DNA of 64,000 nt from Dickeya poaceiphila (GCF_007858975.2 NZ_CP042220.2:2976001-3040000); one strand, 5' to 3'; positions 19,784 to 29,894 are shown, counted from the first letter of the stretch. The notes: generated by a model from the sequence alone, not told the origin. Numbers and translations: made by a program.

Positions 19784-22700
19784 TTAATTATCAGGCTGCA
19801 CCTCATTTCGCGGCTGAGCCAGCACGCGAGAGACTTCCTGTACTTCCTTGCCCTGCGGGTTATGCAGATAAACTTCCAGTTGGTTGAAAGCAATATCGAT
19901 ATTATTTTCACGACATAAGTGATCAATAGTGCGGTTCAACTCATCAACGGTATAGCTGCGATCACGCAGTTCACGTACATACAGACGCAGTTCATGCTCC
20001 AGCGAGCTCGCACCAAACGACAGGAAAAACACCTGTGGCTCAGGATCGATCATGACACGCGGGTTATCACGCGCAGCCTGCAACAATATCTCTTTGACCT
20101 TGTCCAGATCGGAACCATAGGCGACGCCAATACGGATCAATACACGCGTGATGGTATCTGACAGCGACCAGTTAATCAGTCGCTCGGTGACAAATGCCTT
20201 GTTGGGAATGATCACTTCTTTACGGTCAAAATCAGTAATTGTAGTGGCACGAATACGGATCTTGCTGACTGAACCGGAGAACGTGCCAATGGTAATGGTA
20301 TCACCGATGCGCACTGGCCGTTCGAACAGGATAATCAAGCCCGACACAAAGTTGGCGAAAATCTCCTGCAAACCAAATCCCAACCCTACGGATAATGCCG
20401 CGACCAGCCATTGCAGCTTGTCCCAGGAAACGCCGAGCGAACTGAGCGACGTAACCGCACCGACAGTAGTAATCAAATAGGTCAGCACCGTGGTAATGGC
20501 ATAAGAAGTGCCCTGCCGCAGTTGCAAACGCGAAAGCACCAGAACCTCCAGCAACCCCGGCAGGTTGCGGGTCATCACATAAGCCACGCCGCCAATCACC
20601 AACGCCACCAGCAGATTACCCAAGGTTACCGGTTGCAATACCGTGCCGCTGGCATTCGCCGTGCTGTAATGCCACAGCGTAATACTGTCCAGATAGGAGA
20701 ATACCGTCACCAGGTCGGCCCAGATCCAGTAAAACGCACCGGAGAACGCCAAAAACAGCACCATCGTTGTCAGCCGCAAAGACTGCTGGCTGATCTGTTC
20801 TAACGCCAGCGGCGCTTCCGGCATCGGTTCACTGCCTTCCGCCCCTTCCTTGACCAGACTCTGGCGTCGCGCCACCGCACGGCGATAAGCCAGACGGCGT
20901 GCCGCAACGCTTAATCCACGGATAGTAGCGAAATAAACGATATTCCAGACGATCAGCAAATACAGGCTGTCAATCCAACGGCCAGCCAACCGTAGCGAAG
21001 TATAGAAAAACCCGTTCAGCATTAACCCGATCAGAAATAGCGGCATGGCAGCCATCATCGTCACCACGATCAGCTGCACCGTATGACGTTCTTTTTCTCG
21101 CCAGCAGTCACGACATACCGGAAATACCAGAATGGTCAGCAGCAACAGGTTACAAACGATAATTATCTGCCCAATGGCATCGTCCACCAGATATAACGGT
21201 GCTTTCTCACCTACCACCGACCAGAACATCAGCGGCAGCAGCGCACCACCAAGTCGCAGCGTCTGACGCTGATAATGTGCGCAACGGGATGCCGGAATAT
21301 TGAAGTGGCGCTCGCTCAGGCTCCCAGGTTTGAGGCTAAACCAGGCGGTGGCGAAAACGGCCCAGAACAATGCCAGATGTTCACTTAACAGCCAGGCAAA
21401 ATTACTGATTTGACTATCGGCCCGTTTCAGCCATAACCCCAACGACAGTATTACCAGCACGCCCGGTAAGGTGTTCAAAATCAACAACAGAATGGCTTTT
21501 GGTGTGTGTAACTGGCTATCGCGCTTGAGTTGCCCGACATCTTCCGCCAGTTTCCCCATATAAGTATCGATACTTTTACGCCGCCACCGCAGCAGACCGA
21601 CAATCAACAGCGTCGGAATGATCAGCACCAGCGAATCCATGAATCCCTGACGTAACTGCCCGCCTTTCAGATTGAAATGCAGGTTTTTTACCTGCTGTTT
21701 CAAGGTCGATGGCAGCTCTTTCAGCCAGTTCCAATCCATCGGTTTATTACTGCTAACCCAGAAAATCTGCTGGGTCAGAGTACGTTGCAGCGAATCGTTC
21801 ACGCTCATCAGTTGCTGGCGGCTTATTTGCAGGTTGATAGCCAGCATCAGTTGGTTACCGAGTTGTTTATTAAGCTGATCGAGCAATTCACGGCGCATAT
21901 CCAGAATCTGCTCCAGCGCATCAGTCACCTCGGCATCTACTTTGGCATTGCTGCGCGTGACCAGTTGCTGAATATATTCATCACCACGAAACAGCACATC
22001 ACGTTGCTGGTTAATATCGAACTGCTCCAGACGCAGATCGGCGATCTGCGTACTGATATTGCCCATCGCGTCAGCCGATGGCAGGTTTTGCTGTTGCTGG
22101 TAAAGAATACGCGACAACAACAAGCTGCCTTTTAACACCGTAATCTGCTCTTTCAGGTTGCGTTCTGACTGTGTGGCCCGATCCAGCCAGTTTTTTACCT
22201 GAATGCTCTCCTGAACCAGTGTATTACCAGCTTCCGTCGCCTTGATTAAACGCTGGCTGAGTTGACGATTCGTCTCCATTTCCGCTTTAACCAGCGGGTT
22301 TTCCTGAATACGCTGTAACTCATCCGAATTTTGCGCCTCTTTGGCCGTTTTTTCCGATAGATTCAGACGTTTGTTGTTAATTATTCCTTGCAACGTCTGC
22401 ACCATGTGTTCCAGTTGGCCTATCTGTGCAGCGGTATAATCACGCTGTTTTTGCAACAGATCCTGCAAGGTGGTATTCACTTCCAGGCTTTTACGCTGTT
22501 GCTCCATTTGCAGCCCGACCAGCGTCTGCTCCGCCTGCAACATTATCTGCTGGCTTGGCCGTAACGGCTCCAGTGACGGGTCAAGTCCGCTGAGCTGGGT
22601 GCGCAGTTGCTGACTGCGCTGAGAAGCAGAATATAACGCGCTCTGTACCCGTTCAGGCTGAGTTTGGAGTGAAATCAACTGGCTATTGTAAGTAGACAGG

Positions 22701-23170
22701 TTTTCCTGTGCGGACTGCAGGTCGTCCAGCGCTTCATTAAGGCGGGCTTCCAGTTGTTTTAGTGATAGCGATTCCAGCGCTTGCTGAGACACCTGTGCCG
22801 CCCCACCCAATGACACCAGATCTTCATTTACCTGCTTGAGTTTGGCCGGTGCCTGCGCCGCCTGCTGCTTCAGTTGGTTGGTTTCCTGCCGGACGCGATC
22901 AATAGAATCCAGTACATCCAGAGTCTGAGTGAGATCCTGCTGGGTCAGTTTATCTACCGAGGTCAGGCTCTTCTGCCTGTTGAGGGTATCAAGACGATTT
23001 TGGATCTCAGCGCGGGTCGGCAAATCGTTGCCAGCGGCAAACGTAGACCATAACGGCGCCATTCCAAACAAAAACACCCAGACGTAAGGCAAGCGGCAGC
23101 GAACACATTTATCAAGAAAAGAACGAAAAAGAACGGCAAACAAACCAGAAACGGTGAAACAGCGGCTCAT
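19784..23170 (-). CDS. mscK: Mechanosensitive channel MscK (KefA)
   Basis: MscK is a large potassium-dependent mechanosensitive channel that opens under membrane tension to release osmolytes. The 1128-residue protein begins with a signal-like segment ending before NDLPTRAEIQ. A roughly 450-residue periplasmic coiled-coil domain follows, rich in Gln and Leu (for example NSQLISLQTQPERVQSALYSASQRSQQL), then about eleven membrane helices. The MscS core follows near residues 880-1090, with the pore helix region ALSVGLGFGLQEIFANFVSGLIILFERPVRIGD and the beta domain IRATTITDFDRKEVIIPNK. The position between priC-rsmS and acrR is as in E. coli. Confidence 0.96.
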   Translation of the reverse strand: MSRCFTVSGLFAVLFRSFLDKCVRCRLPYVWVFLFGMAPLWSTFAAGNDLPTRAEIQNRLDTLNRQKSLTSVDKLTQQDLTQTLDVLDSIDRVRQETNQLKQQAAQAPAKLKQVNEDLVSLGGAAQVSQQALESLSLKQLEARLNEALDDLQSAQENLSTYNSQLISLQTQPERVQSALYSASQRSQQLRTQLSGLDPSLEPLRPSQQIMLQAEQTLVGLQMEQQRKSLEVNTTLQDLLQKQRDYTAAQIGQLEHMVQTLQGIINNKRLNLSEKTAKEAQNSDELQRIQENPLVKAEMETNRQLSQRLIKATEAGNTLVQESIQVKNWLDRATQSERNLKEQITVLKGSLLLSRILYQQQQNLPSADAMGNISTQIADLRLEQFDINQQRDVLFRGDEYIQQLVTRSNAKVDAEVTDALEQILDMRRELLDQLNKQLGNQLMLAINLQISRQQLMSVNDSLQRTLTQQIFWVSSNKPMDWNWLKELPSTLKQQVKNLHFNLKGGQLRQGFMDSLVLIIPTLLIVGLLRWRRKSIDTYMGKLAEDVGQLKRDSQLHTPKAILLLILNTLPGVLVILSLGLWLKRADSQISNFAWLLSEHLALFWAVFATAWFSLKPGSLSERHFNIPASRCAHYQRQTLRLGGALLPLMFWSVVGEKAPLYLVDDAIGQIIIVCNLLLLTILVFPVCRDCWREKERHTVQLIVVTMMAAMPLFLIGLMLNGFFYTSLRLAGRWIDSLYLLIVWNIVYFATIRGLSVAARRLAYRRAVARRQSLVKEGAEGSEPMPEAPLALEQISQQSLRLTTMVLFLAFSGAFYWIWADLVTVFSYLDSITLWHYSTANASGTVLQPVTLGNLLVALVIGGVAYVMTRNLPGLLEVLVLSRLQLRQGTSYAITTVLTYLITTVGAVTSLSSLGVSWDKLQWLVAALSVGLGFGLQEIFANFVSGLIILFERPVRIGDTITIGTFSGSVSKIRIRATTITDFDRKEVIIPNKAFVTERLINWSLSDTITRVLIRIGVAYGSDLDKVKEILLQAARDNPRVMIDPEPQVFFLSFGASSLEHELRLYVRELRDRSYTVDELNRTIDHLCRENNIDIAFNQLEVYLHNPQGKEVQEVSRVLAQPRNEVQPDN

Positions 23171-23294
23171 AATGCATCATCAGTTTTACAAAGATGGCGC
23201 AGTCTATCATGTCTGCTGAAAGACAAGGTATGTCAGGCTGTATTTCTGCGTATCGAATGTTGAGCCTTACTTACAGTGCTCATACACTCGTGTA

Positions 23295-23933
23295 TCAATC
23301 ACTTTGGCGTAAGGCCGGGCTGGTACGCAACATATCGATAAGTCCGTCAACCAGATACGGCGCTTCATTTTGCAGGTCAAAGCTTTCCGGCAGGAACAAC
23401 CAGTTTTCCATAATCCCCGACAGATAAGCACGCATAACTACTGCTGCGCGCCGTGGATTAACGTCCATCGGCAGCATCCCTTTCTGAATACAGTTTGTCA
23501 GCGAGGTTTCTATTTTATCGTAGCAATCAAAGTACAAATCTTTGCGGGCATTGAAGGTTGGCAGTAATTCGCCAACAAACTCACACTTATGGAAAATGAT
23601 CTCCATCATCGAGCGCCACTCGGCATCGAATTCGGTCAATTTCAGCATATAAATTAGCAATTCTCTGAGCACATGCAGTGGATCATCAGGAAATTTTGCC
23701 TGATACTCAGCTTCGAAATCAGAAATTTTGGCTTCTGATCTCGCCCATATCTCATCAAATAGTTCAGCTTTGTTTTTAAAGTGCCAATAAATAGCACCTC
23801 GAGTCACGCCGGCAGCAACCGCAATATCGGACAATGATGTTGAGAAAACACCACGCTCGGAGAATAGACGCATTGCCGCGTCCATAATCTGGCATTTGGT
23901 CTCATGAGCCTGTTGTTTGGTTTTTCGTGCCAT
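23295..23933 (-). CDS. acrR: TetR-family repressor AcrR
   Basis: AcrR represses acrAB and itself and is released by diverse drugs and lipophilic compounds. The 212-residue protein has an N-terminal TetR helix-turn-helix (LSDIAVAAGVTRGAIYWHFKNKAELFDEIW) at about residues 30-60 and a variable ligand domain (MLPMDVNPRRAAVVMRAYLSGIMENWLF). I preferred the ATG giving MARKTKQQAHETK, the start of E. coli AcrR; the upstream TTG start would add five residues. It is divergent from acrA, and a palindromic operator lies in the shared promoter region. Confidence 0.95.
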   Translation of the reverse strand: MARKTKQQAHETKCQIMDAAMRLFSERGVFSTSLSDIAVAAGVTRGAIYWHFKNKAELFDEIWARSEAKISDFEAEYQAKFPDDPLHVLRELLIYMLKLTEFDAEWRSMMEIIFHKCEFVGELLPTFNARKDLYFDCYDKIETSLTNCIQKGMLPMDVNPRRAAVVMRAYLSGIMENWLFLPESFDLQNEAPYLVDGLIDMLRTSPALRQSD

Positions 23934-23961
23934 AGCGCTGACTTTCAAGAGATGTGAGATT

Positions 23962-23985
23962 TACATACATTCACGGATGTATGTA
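23962..23985. promoter_or_regulatory. AcrR operator between acrR and acrA
   Basis: A 24-base near-perfect palindrome has half-sites TACATACAT and ATGTATGTA separated by six bases. It matches the E. coli AcrR operator arrangement. It also lies inside a possible acrA promoter (TTTACA at 23960-23965, TAACAT at 23984-23989, spacing 18), so a bound repressor would block polymerase. Confidence 0.88.
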
Positions 23986-24075
23986 ACATAGCACGAACCT
24001 GAATTTATCGCAGCAATGGGTTTAATAGCGTGTGATCCATTGGTCAATTAAAAATCGGATACTTGGGGTTTATCT

Positions 24076-25269
24076 ATGAATAAAAACAGAAGGCTTACGC
24101 CTCTGGCAACAATGCTGATGCTTTCTGGCGGCCTCGTACTCACAGGATGTGACAATCAGGCCTCTCAAGGGGGTGCCCATCAGGGGGGCGCACCGGAAGT
24201 CGGCATCGTTACGATAAAATCACAAACTCTGAATATCACCACGGAACTGCCGGGACGCACCAGCGCCTATCGTATTGCCGAAGTACGCCCTCAGGTAAAT
24301 GGTATTATTCTGAAGCGTAACTTTGTTGAAGGCAGCGATGTCAAAGTGGGTACATCGCTGTATCAGATCGATCCGGCAACCTACCAGGCCCAGTACAACA
24401 ACGCCAAGGCTGCCCTGTCTCAGGCTCAGGCGAATGCTGAAATTGCACAGTTGACGGTTAATCGCTACAAACCGCTGCTCGGCACTAATTACGTCAGTAA
24501 GCAGGATTACGATCAGGCCGTTGCGACGGCACGTCAGACTGAAGCCTCAGTCGCAGCCGCCAAAGCCACACTCGACAGCGCCCAGATCAACCTGAACTAT
24601 ACGCGCGTAACAGCCCCTATTACCGGTCGGGTAGGAAAATCCACCGTGACAGAAGGGGCGCTGGTGGCTAATGGGCAGACGACAGCGATGACGACAATCC
24701 AGCAGTTGGACCCGATCTATGTCGATGTCACTCAGTCCAGTAACGATTTCCTGCGTCTGAAAAAAGAACTGGAAAACGGTACCCTGCAACAAACCAATGG
24801 CAAAGCCAACGTCCAGTTGACGATGGATAACGGTACCCATTACAACCAGACCGGGACGCTGGAATTCTCCGACGTCACTGTCGATGAAACCACAGGCTCC
24901 ATTACACTGCGTGCCGTATTCCCGAACCCGGATCACAACCTGCTGCCAGGTATGTTTGTTCGTGCACAGATAGATTCAGGTGTGAATCCCAACGCAATTC
25001 TGGTGCCACAGCTGGGAGTCAGCCGCACACCACGTGGCGATGCCACTGTGATGGTGGTCGGAGCTGGCGACAAGGTAGAGGTCCATCCTATTACTACCGG
25101 CCAGGCTATCGGCGACCAATGGCTGGTAACCTCAGGCGTTAAGCCGGGTGACCGCATCATCGTGACAGGCCTGCAAAAAGTCAGACCGGGTATGCAGGTA
25201 AAAGTGCAGGAAGCGACCGCAGGCAATGCGCAACAGCCGCAACCGCAGTCCCAACCCGCTAAGTCTTAA
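24076..25269 (+). CDS. acrA: AcrA, periplasmic adaptor of the RND efflux pump
   Basis: AcrA is the membrane-fusion lipoprotein that joins AcrB to the outer-membrane channel TolC. The 397-residue precursor has a lipobox with acylated cysteine at residue 25 (GLVLTGC). The halves of the lipoyl domain surround a long alpha-hairpin (QYNNAKAALSQAQANAEIAQLTVNRYKPLL and QAVATARQTEASVAAAKATLDSAQINLNYTRVTAPITGRVG), followed by beta-barrel and membrane-proximal domains. The C-terminus is Gln/Pro-rich. It is 17 bases upstream of acrB in the same operon. In soft-rot bacteria the pump helps tolerate plant antimicrobials (established for AcrAB in related genera, inferred here). Confidence 0.96.
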   Translation: MNKNRRLTPLATMLMLSGGLVLTGCDNQASQGGAHQGGAPEVGIVTIKSQTLNITTELPGRTSAYRIAEVRPQVNGIILKRNFVEGSDVKVGTSLYQIDPATYQAQYNNAKAALSQAQANAEIAQLTVNRYKPLLGTNYVSKQDYDQAVATARQTEASVAAAKATLDSAQINLNYTRVTAPITGRVGKSTVTEGALVANGQTTAMTTIQQLDPIYVDVTQSSNDFLRLKKELENGTLQQTNGKANVQLTMDNGTHYNQTGTLEFSDVTVDETTGSITLRAVFPNPDHNLLPGMFVRAQIDSGVNPNAILVPQLGVSRTPRGDATVMVVGAGDKVEVHPITTGQAIGDQWLVTSGVKPGDRIIVTGLQKVRPGMQVKVQEATAGNAQQPQPQSQPAKS

Positions 25270-25286
25270 CAGGGAGCCGGTAATCC

Positions 25287-28200
25287 ATGGCCAAGTTTTT
25301 CATAGATCGCCCGATTTTTGCCTGGGTCATCGCCATTATGGTGATGCTCACCGGGACACTGGCAATCCTGAAGTTGCCTATTGCGCAGTACCCGACGATA
25401 GCTCCACCTGCGGTTCAGATCACCGCAAACTATCCAGGCGCTGATGCGAAAACCCTGCAGGATACCGTCACACAGGTGATCGAGCAGAACATGAACGGGA
25501 TCGACAAGTTACTGTATATGTCTTCTAACAGTGACTCGTCCGGCACCGTACAGATCACACTGACGTTTGATGCTGACGCCAACCCAGACATCGCGCAGGT
25601 ACAAGTACAGAACAAACTGCAACTGGCAATGCCGCTGTTGCCGCAGGAAGTGCAGCAACAAGGCGTTAGCGTGCAAAAATCCAGCAGCAGTTTCCTGATG
25701 GTGCTTGGTTTTGTCAGCGATAACAATAACGTGACCCAGCAGGATATCGCGGACTTTGTCGGCGCCAGCATCAAAGATCCTATCAGTCGCGTACGTGGTG
25801 TAGGCGACACGCAGTTGTTTGGTGCGCAATACGCCATGCGCATCTGGCTGGACCCAGACAAACTGAACAATTACCAGCTGACCACCAGCGATGTTATCTC
25901 AGCGATTCAGGTACAGAATAACCAGATTGCTGCTGGTCAGTTGGGCGGTACACCACCGGTTCCCGGCCAGAAACTGAATGCGTCCATTATTGCGCAGACC
26001 CGACTGAATTCGCCGGAGCAGTTCGGTAAGATTCTGTTGAAAGTTAATCAGGACGGCTCGCAAGTTCGCCTGAATAACGTTGCCCGCATCGAACTTGGCG
26101 GTGAAAGCTACAACGTTATTGCACGTTATAATGGCCGCCCTGCTGCTGGCCTGGGGATTAAACTTGCCACAGGCGCCAATGCGTTAGATACCGCGGCAGC
26201 GCTAAAAGCAGAAATCGCCAAACTGGAACCGACGTTCCCGGCCGGGCTGAAGGTGGTGTATCCGTATGACACGACGCCGTTCGTAAAAATCTCCATTTAC
26301 GAGGTGGTGAAAACACTGCTGGAAGCCATCGTGCTGGTGTTCGTGGTGATGTATCTGTTCTTGCAGAATTTCCGTGCCACGCTGATTCCCACTATTGCCG
26401 TCCCCGTGGTACTGCTTGGAACCTTCGCTATTCTGTCCGCCTTCGGCTATTCGATTAACACCTTGACCATGTTCGCTATGGTACTGGCCATCGGCCTATT
26501 GGTGGATGATGCCATCGTCGTAGTGGAAAACGTGGAACGTGTCATGGCGGAAGAAGGATTGCCGCCCAAAGAAGCCACACGTAAATCCATGGGACAGATT
26601 CAGGGCGCGCTGGTCGGTATCGCGCTGGTGCTGTCCGCAGTATTCATACCCATGGCGTTTTCCGGCGGTTCAACCGGCGCTATCTACCGCCAGTTTTCCG
26701 TCACCATCGTGTCTTCCATGGTGCTGTCGGTACTGGTTGCATTGATCCTGACGCCGGCGCTGTGTGCAACTATCCTGAAACCTATCGCTAACCATGGCGA
26801 GAAAAAAGGTGTTTTCGGATGGTTCAACCGCCTGTTCGACAAGAGCACCCATCACTACACCAGCAGTGTTGCGAATATCCTGCGCAGCACTGGCCGCTAC
26901 GTCGTGTTATATCTGATTATTGTTCTGGTTCTGGCTTTTGGATTTACCCGTGTGCCAAGCTCCTTCCTGCCTCAGGAGGATCAGGGCGTATTGCTGACAA
27001 TGGTGCAACTGCCGGTAGGATCCACCCAGGAAAGCACGCAGAAAGTGCTTGATAAGGTGAATGATTACTACCTGAAAAACGAAAAAGAAAACGTTAAATC
27101 GGTCTTTACCGTTAACGGCTTCGGCTTCGCTGGTCGCGGCCAGAACATGGGTATCGCTTTCGCCAGCCTGAAAGACTGGGATGAACGAAGCGGTGCTGCC
27201 AATAAAGTCGATGCGATTATCGGTCGTGCTTTTGGCGCCCTCTCCCAAATCAAGGAAGCGATAGTTATCCCGTTCAACATACCAGCAATCGTTGAACTCG
27301 GTACTGCTAGTGGTTTTGACTTTGAACTGATCGATCAAAACAACCTCGGCCACGATAAGCTAATGGCTGCTCGTAACCAACTGCTGGGAATGATCGCTCA
27401 ACATCCCGATACGCTGGTACGTGTCCGTCCCAACGGGATGGAAGATATGCCGCAATACCGGCTTGAGATCGATCAGGAAAAAGCACAATCGCTCGGTGTA
27501 TCGATTTCGACTATTAATGCCACACTCACTACTGCGCTTGGAGGTTCTTACGTCAATGACTTCATTGATCGCGGCAGGGTGAAAAAAGTATACGTTCAGG
27601 CTGAAGCCAAATTCCGTATGCTGCCCAGCGATATCCAAAAATGGTATGTCCGTGGCGCCTCAGGTCAGATGGTCCCGTTCTCGGCTTTTGCTTCTGCACG
27701 TTGGGAATACGGTTCGCCACGCCTGGAGCGTTATAACGGTCTACCGGCAGTAGAACTGGTGGGTGAAGCAGCTCCCGGTAAGAGTACGGGTGAAGCCATG
27801 GCGCTGATGGAACAACTGGCGTCTCAATTACCGCCGGGGATCGGATTCGACTGGACTGGCATGTCCTATCAGGAACGACTGGCAGGTAACCAGGCACCGG
27901 CGCTGATTATTATCTCCGCCATTGTGGTATTCCTGTGTCTGGCTGCACTTTATGAAAGCTGGTCAATCCCCTTCTCTGTTATGCTGGTTGTCCCACTCGG
28001 CGTGTTTGGCGCGGTGATGGCAGCAGGCATACGTGGTATGGAAAATGACGTCTACTTCAAGGTAGGTCTGCTGACAACCATCGGCTTATCCGCCAAGAAC
28101 GCTATCTTGATCGTCGAGTTCGCTAAGGATTTGATGGAAAAAGAAGGAAAAGGCTTGGTCGAGGCCACGCTGGATGCCGTGCGTATGCGTTTGCGACCAA

Positions 28201-28433
28201 TTCTGATGACATCACTGGCGTTCATTCTGGGCGTGGTGCCGCTGGTTATCAGCAGTGGTGCAGGCTCTGGCGCGCAGAACGCGGTTGGTACCGGTGTAAT
28301 GGGCGGGATGATTACCGCTACCGTACTGGCTATCTACTTCGTACCAGTGTTCTTTGTGGTGGTACGTCGCCGCTTCAGCAAAAAGAAAGAAACGGACGAA
28401 TCACACCGCGAGCACTCGCAGCCCAATCACTAA
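25287..28433 (+). CDS. acrB: AcrB, inner-membrane RND multidrug transporter
   Basis: AcrB is the proton-driven pump of the tripartite AcrAB-TolC system, exporting drugs, dyes, bile salts and plant phenolics from the inner leaflet and periplasm. The 1048-residue protein has the E. coli length. It starts [23 protein letters not shown] and has twelve membrane helices and two large periplasmic loops. The proton-relay aspartates are visible in helix 4 ([21 protein letters not shown]) and the lysine/threonine counterpart in helix 10 ([19 protein letters not shown]). The [14 protein letters not shown] region is present as [23 protein letters not shown] terminator follows directly. Confidence 0.98.
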   Translation: MAKFFIDRPIFAWVIAIMVMLTGTLAILKLPIAQYPTIAPPAVQITANYPGADAKTLQDTVTQVIEQNMNGIDKLLYMSSNSDSSGTVQITLTFDADANPDIAQVQVQNKLQLAMPLLPQEVQQQGVSVQKSSSSFLMVLGFVSDNNNVTQQDIADFVGASIKDPISRVRGVGDTQLFGAQYAMRIWLDPDKLNNYQLTTSDVISAIQVQNNQIAAGQLGGTPPVPGQKLNASIIAQTRLNSPEQFGKILLKVNQDGSQVRLNNVARIELGGESYNVIARYNGRPAAGLGIKLATGANALDTAAALKAEIAKLEPTFPAGLKVVYPYDTTPFVKISIYEVVKTLLEAIVLVFVVMYLFLQNFRATLIPTIAVPVVLLGTFAILSAFGYSINTLTMFAMVLAIGLLVDDAIVVVENVERVMAEEGLPPKEATRKSMGQIQGALVGIALVLSAVFIPMAFSGGSTGAIYRQFSVTIVSSMVLSVLVALILTPALCATILKPIANHGEKKGVFGWFNRLFDKSTHHYTSSVANILRSTGRYVVLYLIIVLVLAFGFTRVPSSFLPQEDQGVLLTMVQLPVGSTQESTQKVLDKVNDYYLKNEKENVKSVFTVNGFGFAGRGQNMGIAFASLKDWDERSGAANKVDAIIGRAFGALSQIKEAIVIPFNIPAIVELGTASGFDFELIDQNNLGHDKLMAARNQLLGMIAQHPDTLVRVRPNGMEDMPQYRLEIDQEKAQSLGVSISTINATLTTALGGSYVNDFIDRGRVKKVYVQAEAKFRMLPSDIQKWYVRGASGQMVPFSAFASARWEYGSPRLERYNGLPAVELVGEAAPGKSTGEAMALMEQLASQLPPGIGFDWTGMSYQERLAGNQAPALIIISAIVVFLCLAALYESWSIPFSVMLVVPLGVFGAVMAAGIRGMENDVYFKVGLLTTIGLSAKNAILIVEFAKDLMEKEGKGLVEATLDAVRMRLRPILMTSLAFILGVVPLVISSGAGSGAQNAVGTGVMGGMITATVLAIYFVPVFFVVVRRRFSKKKETDESHREHSQPNH

Positions 28434-28450
28434 CACATTACTTTTCTTCA

Positions 28451-28476
28451 AAAGGCCGCTTTGCGGCCTTTTTTTT
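28451..28476 (+). terminator. Intrinsic terminator of acrAB
   Basis: Stem AAGGCCGC-TTT-GCGGCCTT is followed by eight Ts, 18 bases after the acrB stop. This is a strong rho-independent terminator. Confidence 0.92.
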
Positions 28477-28581
28477 CAAGCGTTTTTTCAGATGTCAGGC
28501 ACGCCCCTTGCAATTTCACTCACCTTACATCTCCTTGCAAACCATAGCGTTGATTATCACGCTAAAAAAGCGCACAATTAA

Positions 28582-28599
28582 GTTATGTTATAACATAAC
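28582..28599. promoter_or_regulatory. Zur-type palindrome before rpmE2-rpmJ2
   Basis: GTTATGTTATAACATAAC is an 18-base perfect palindrome 13 bases before the rpmE2 ATG. It resembles Zur boxes, and zinc-free L31/L36 genes are classic Zur targets. Its uninterrupted 9+9 form is closer to the form I recall as GNNATGTTATAACATNNC than to the usual enterobacterial box with a central spacer base (ATGTTATA-N-TATAACAT). Zur identity is inferred. Confidence 0.75.
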
Positions 28600-28612
28600 A
28601 AATGAGGCGATT

Positions 28613-28864
28613 ATGAAAGCGAACATTCATCCTCACTACCGTCCTGTTCTGTTTCACGATACGAGTGAGAATGTGTTTTATAAAATTGGGTCTACGATCA
28701 AAACTGATAGAACCTACGAGTACGAAGGCGAAATCTACCCTTACGTCACTATCGACGTCTCTTCTGCCTCTCATCCTTATTATACCGGCAAACAAAAAGA
28801 ATACGCCAAAGAGGGGAGCGCAGCGCGTTTCCAACAGCGTTTCGGTCGCTTTCTGAAATCATAA
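28613..28864 (+). CDS. rpmE2: Zinc-independent ribosomal protein L31 type B
   Basis: The 83-residue protein is an L31 paralogue without any cysteine, so it cannot hold the zinc of the standard L31. Such C-minus forms replace the zinc form on ribosomes when zinc is scarce, freeing zinc. Typical features are the start [18 protein letters not shown] and the segment [15 protein letters not shown] (here [15 protein letters not shown]). The ATG has GAGG seven bases upstream. It forms a two-gene operon with rpmJ2, preceded by a Zur-type palindrome. In E. coli the equivalent ykgM-ykgO pair is elsewhere on the chromosome. Confidence 0.94.
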   Translation: MKANIHPHYRPVLFHDTSENVFYKIGSTIKTDRTYEYEGEIYPYVTIDVSSASHPYYTGKQKEYAKEGSAARFQQRFGRFLKS

Positions 28865-28879
28865 TATGAGGAATTATTC

Positions 28880-29023
28880 ATGCAGGTATTAAGCTCTCTG
28901 CGCAGCGCCAAAACACGTCACAAAGACTGCATCGTGGTCAAACGACGGGGTCGTGTCTATGTCATCTGTAAAACCAATCCACGTTTCAATGCCGTGCAGG
29001 GCAGGAAAAAGAAAAAACGTTAA
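28880..29023 (+). CDS. rpmJ2: Zinc-independent ribosomal protein L36 type B
   Basis: A 47-residue basic protein: [20 protein letters not shown], then [20 protein letters not shown] and a lysine-rich tail. It keeps only two cysteines (residues 17 and 30) instead of the CCCH zinc set of ordinary L36, so it is the C-minus YkgO type. It is 15 bases after rpmE2 with GAGGAATT as ribosome site, and a terminator hairpin follows. Co-regulation with rpmE2 by zinc limitation is expected from the family and the upstream palindrome. Confidence 0.93.
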   Translation: MQVLSSLRSAKTRHKDCIVVKRRGRVYVICKTNPRFNAVQGRKKKKR

Positions 29024-29046
29024 TTATTATTAGAAGAAAAATTATT

Positions 29047-29072
29047 GGAAGGTGCGCATTACCGCACCTTCC
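29047..29072 (+). terminator. Terminator of rpmE2-rpmJ2
   Basis: A perfect ten-base-pair stem (GGAAGGTGCG/CGCACCTTCC) with a six-base loop lies 24 bases after the rpmJ2 stop. The tail TTAACC is weak. Confidence 0.65.
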
Positions 29073-29525
29073 TTAACCAAAAAACAAAATCCCCTTTAAA
29101 AACAAAATGATAAAATAATTACTTTCTCATCCATCCAGAATCTTTACAAATAAAGACAAACCAGAAAGATTAATTAACACAGTGATTCTTGCTAACGCCA
29201 AAAAAAATTAAATATACTTGTGTCAAATGTCGATAAATATATCAAGGCTCACTGGAAGCAGCCCATCAATGGCAGCTATCGTCATAAAAATGGTTCGACC
29301 ACACCGTAAACGTTGGCTTTTTTGCTATAATGAATTCAGAATGATTGATAACAGTGATGTTGCGTCATTCCCTGACATTCACCGTGTTACCCCTGTTCGT
29401 CTTAAGATTAAGGGACATTGAGGCATACTGAGGGGGCATTCTATCTTCTGCACTTCATTACACCACCAGTCTGGCAACGTGGTGACCCTAAGTGAAACTG
29501 AATCGTAGCTTACGGAGGGATAGAA
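29073..29525. other. AT-rich leader region upstream of tomB-hha
   Basis: About 450 bases with no supported gene. A 67-codon plus-strand frame at 29218-29421 shows no domain. It contains an extended -10 promoter (listed separately), giving a leader of about 190 bases. AT-rich DNA of this kind before hha is a plausible H-NS/Hha target, an inference only. Confidence 0.5.
29323..29331 (+). promoter_or_regulatory. Candidate extended -10 promoter for tomB-hha
   Basis: TGCTATAAT is an exact extended -10 element (TGN-TATAAT). No good -35 stands 17 bases upstream, as is typical for this class. Confidence 0.5.
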
Positions 29526-29894
29526 ATGGATGAGTATACACCCCAACATTATGATATTGCCCAACTCAGATTCTTATGTGAAAATCTGCACGATGAAAGT
29601 ATTGCTACATTAGGTGACAGTAACCGTGGATGGGTGAATGATCCGACCTCTGCGGTTAATCTTCAACTAAACGAACTTATCGAACACATTGCAGCATTTG
29701 TTGTTACCTACAAAATAAAATACCCGCATGAAGCGGCGTTATGTGAACGAGTTGAGAAATATCTAGACGATACTTATATTCTTTTCAGCAACTACGGTAT
29801 AAATGATGCAGAGTTGCGGAAATGGCAAAAATCCAAGTCACAATTATTCAGAATGTTCTCAGAAAAGAGCATCTGTACGGTAGTAAAAACTTAA
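29526..29894 (+). CDS. tomB: TomB, Hha antitoxin / biofilm modulator
   Basis: The 122-residue TomB (YbaJ) neutralises Hha toxicity, reportedly by promoting oxidation of a conserved Hha cysteine, and affects biofilm formation. Diagnostic stretches are MDEYTPQHYDIAQLRFLCENLHDE at the start, GWVNDPTSAVNLQLNELIEHIAAF, and YLDDTYILFSNYGIND near the end. It has GGAGGG a few bases before the ATG and is 53 bases upstream of hha, as in other enterobacteria. The pair acts as a toxin-antitoxin-like module in E. coli; that role is inherited here from homology. Confidence 0.95.
   Translation: MDEYTPQHYDIAQLRFLCENLHDESIATLGDSNRGWVNDPTSAVNLQLNELIEHIAAFVVTYKIKYPHEAALCERVEKYLDDTYILFSNYGINDAELRKWQKSKSQLFRMFSEKSICTVVKT

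Noticed and set aside
24000..24060. MarA/SoxS box upstream of acrA
   Set aside because: A GTTTAATAGCGTGTGA stretch near 24017 resembles the reverse consensus but has too many mismatches to support.
29218..29421. 67-codon plus-strand frame before tomB
   Set aside because: It overlaps the candidate tomB promoter and has no family features.
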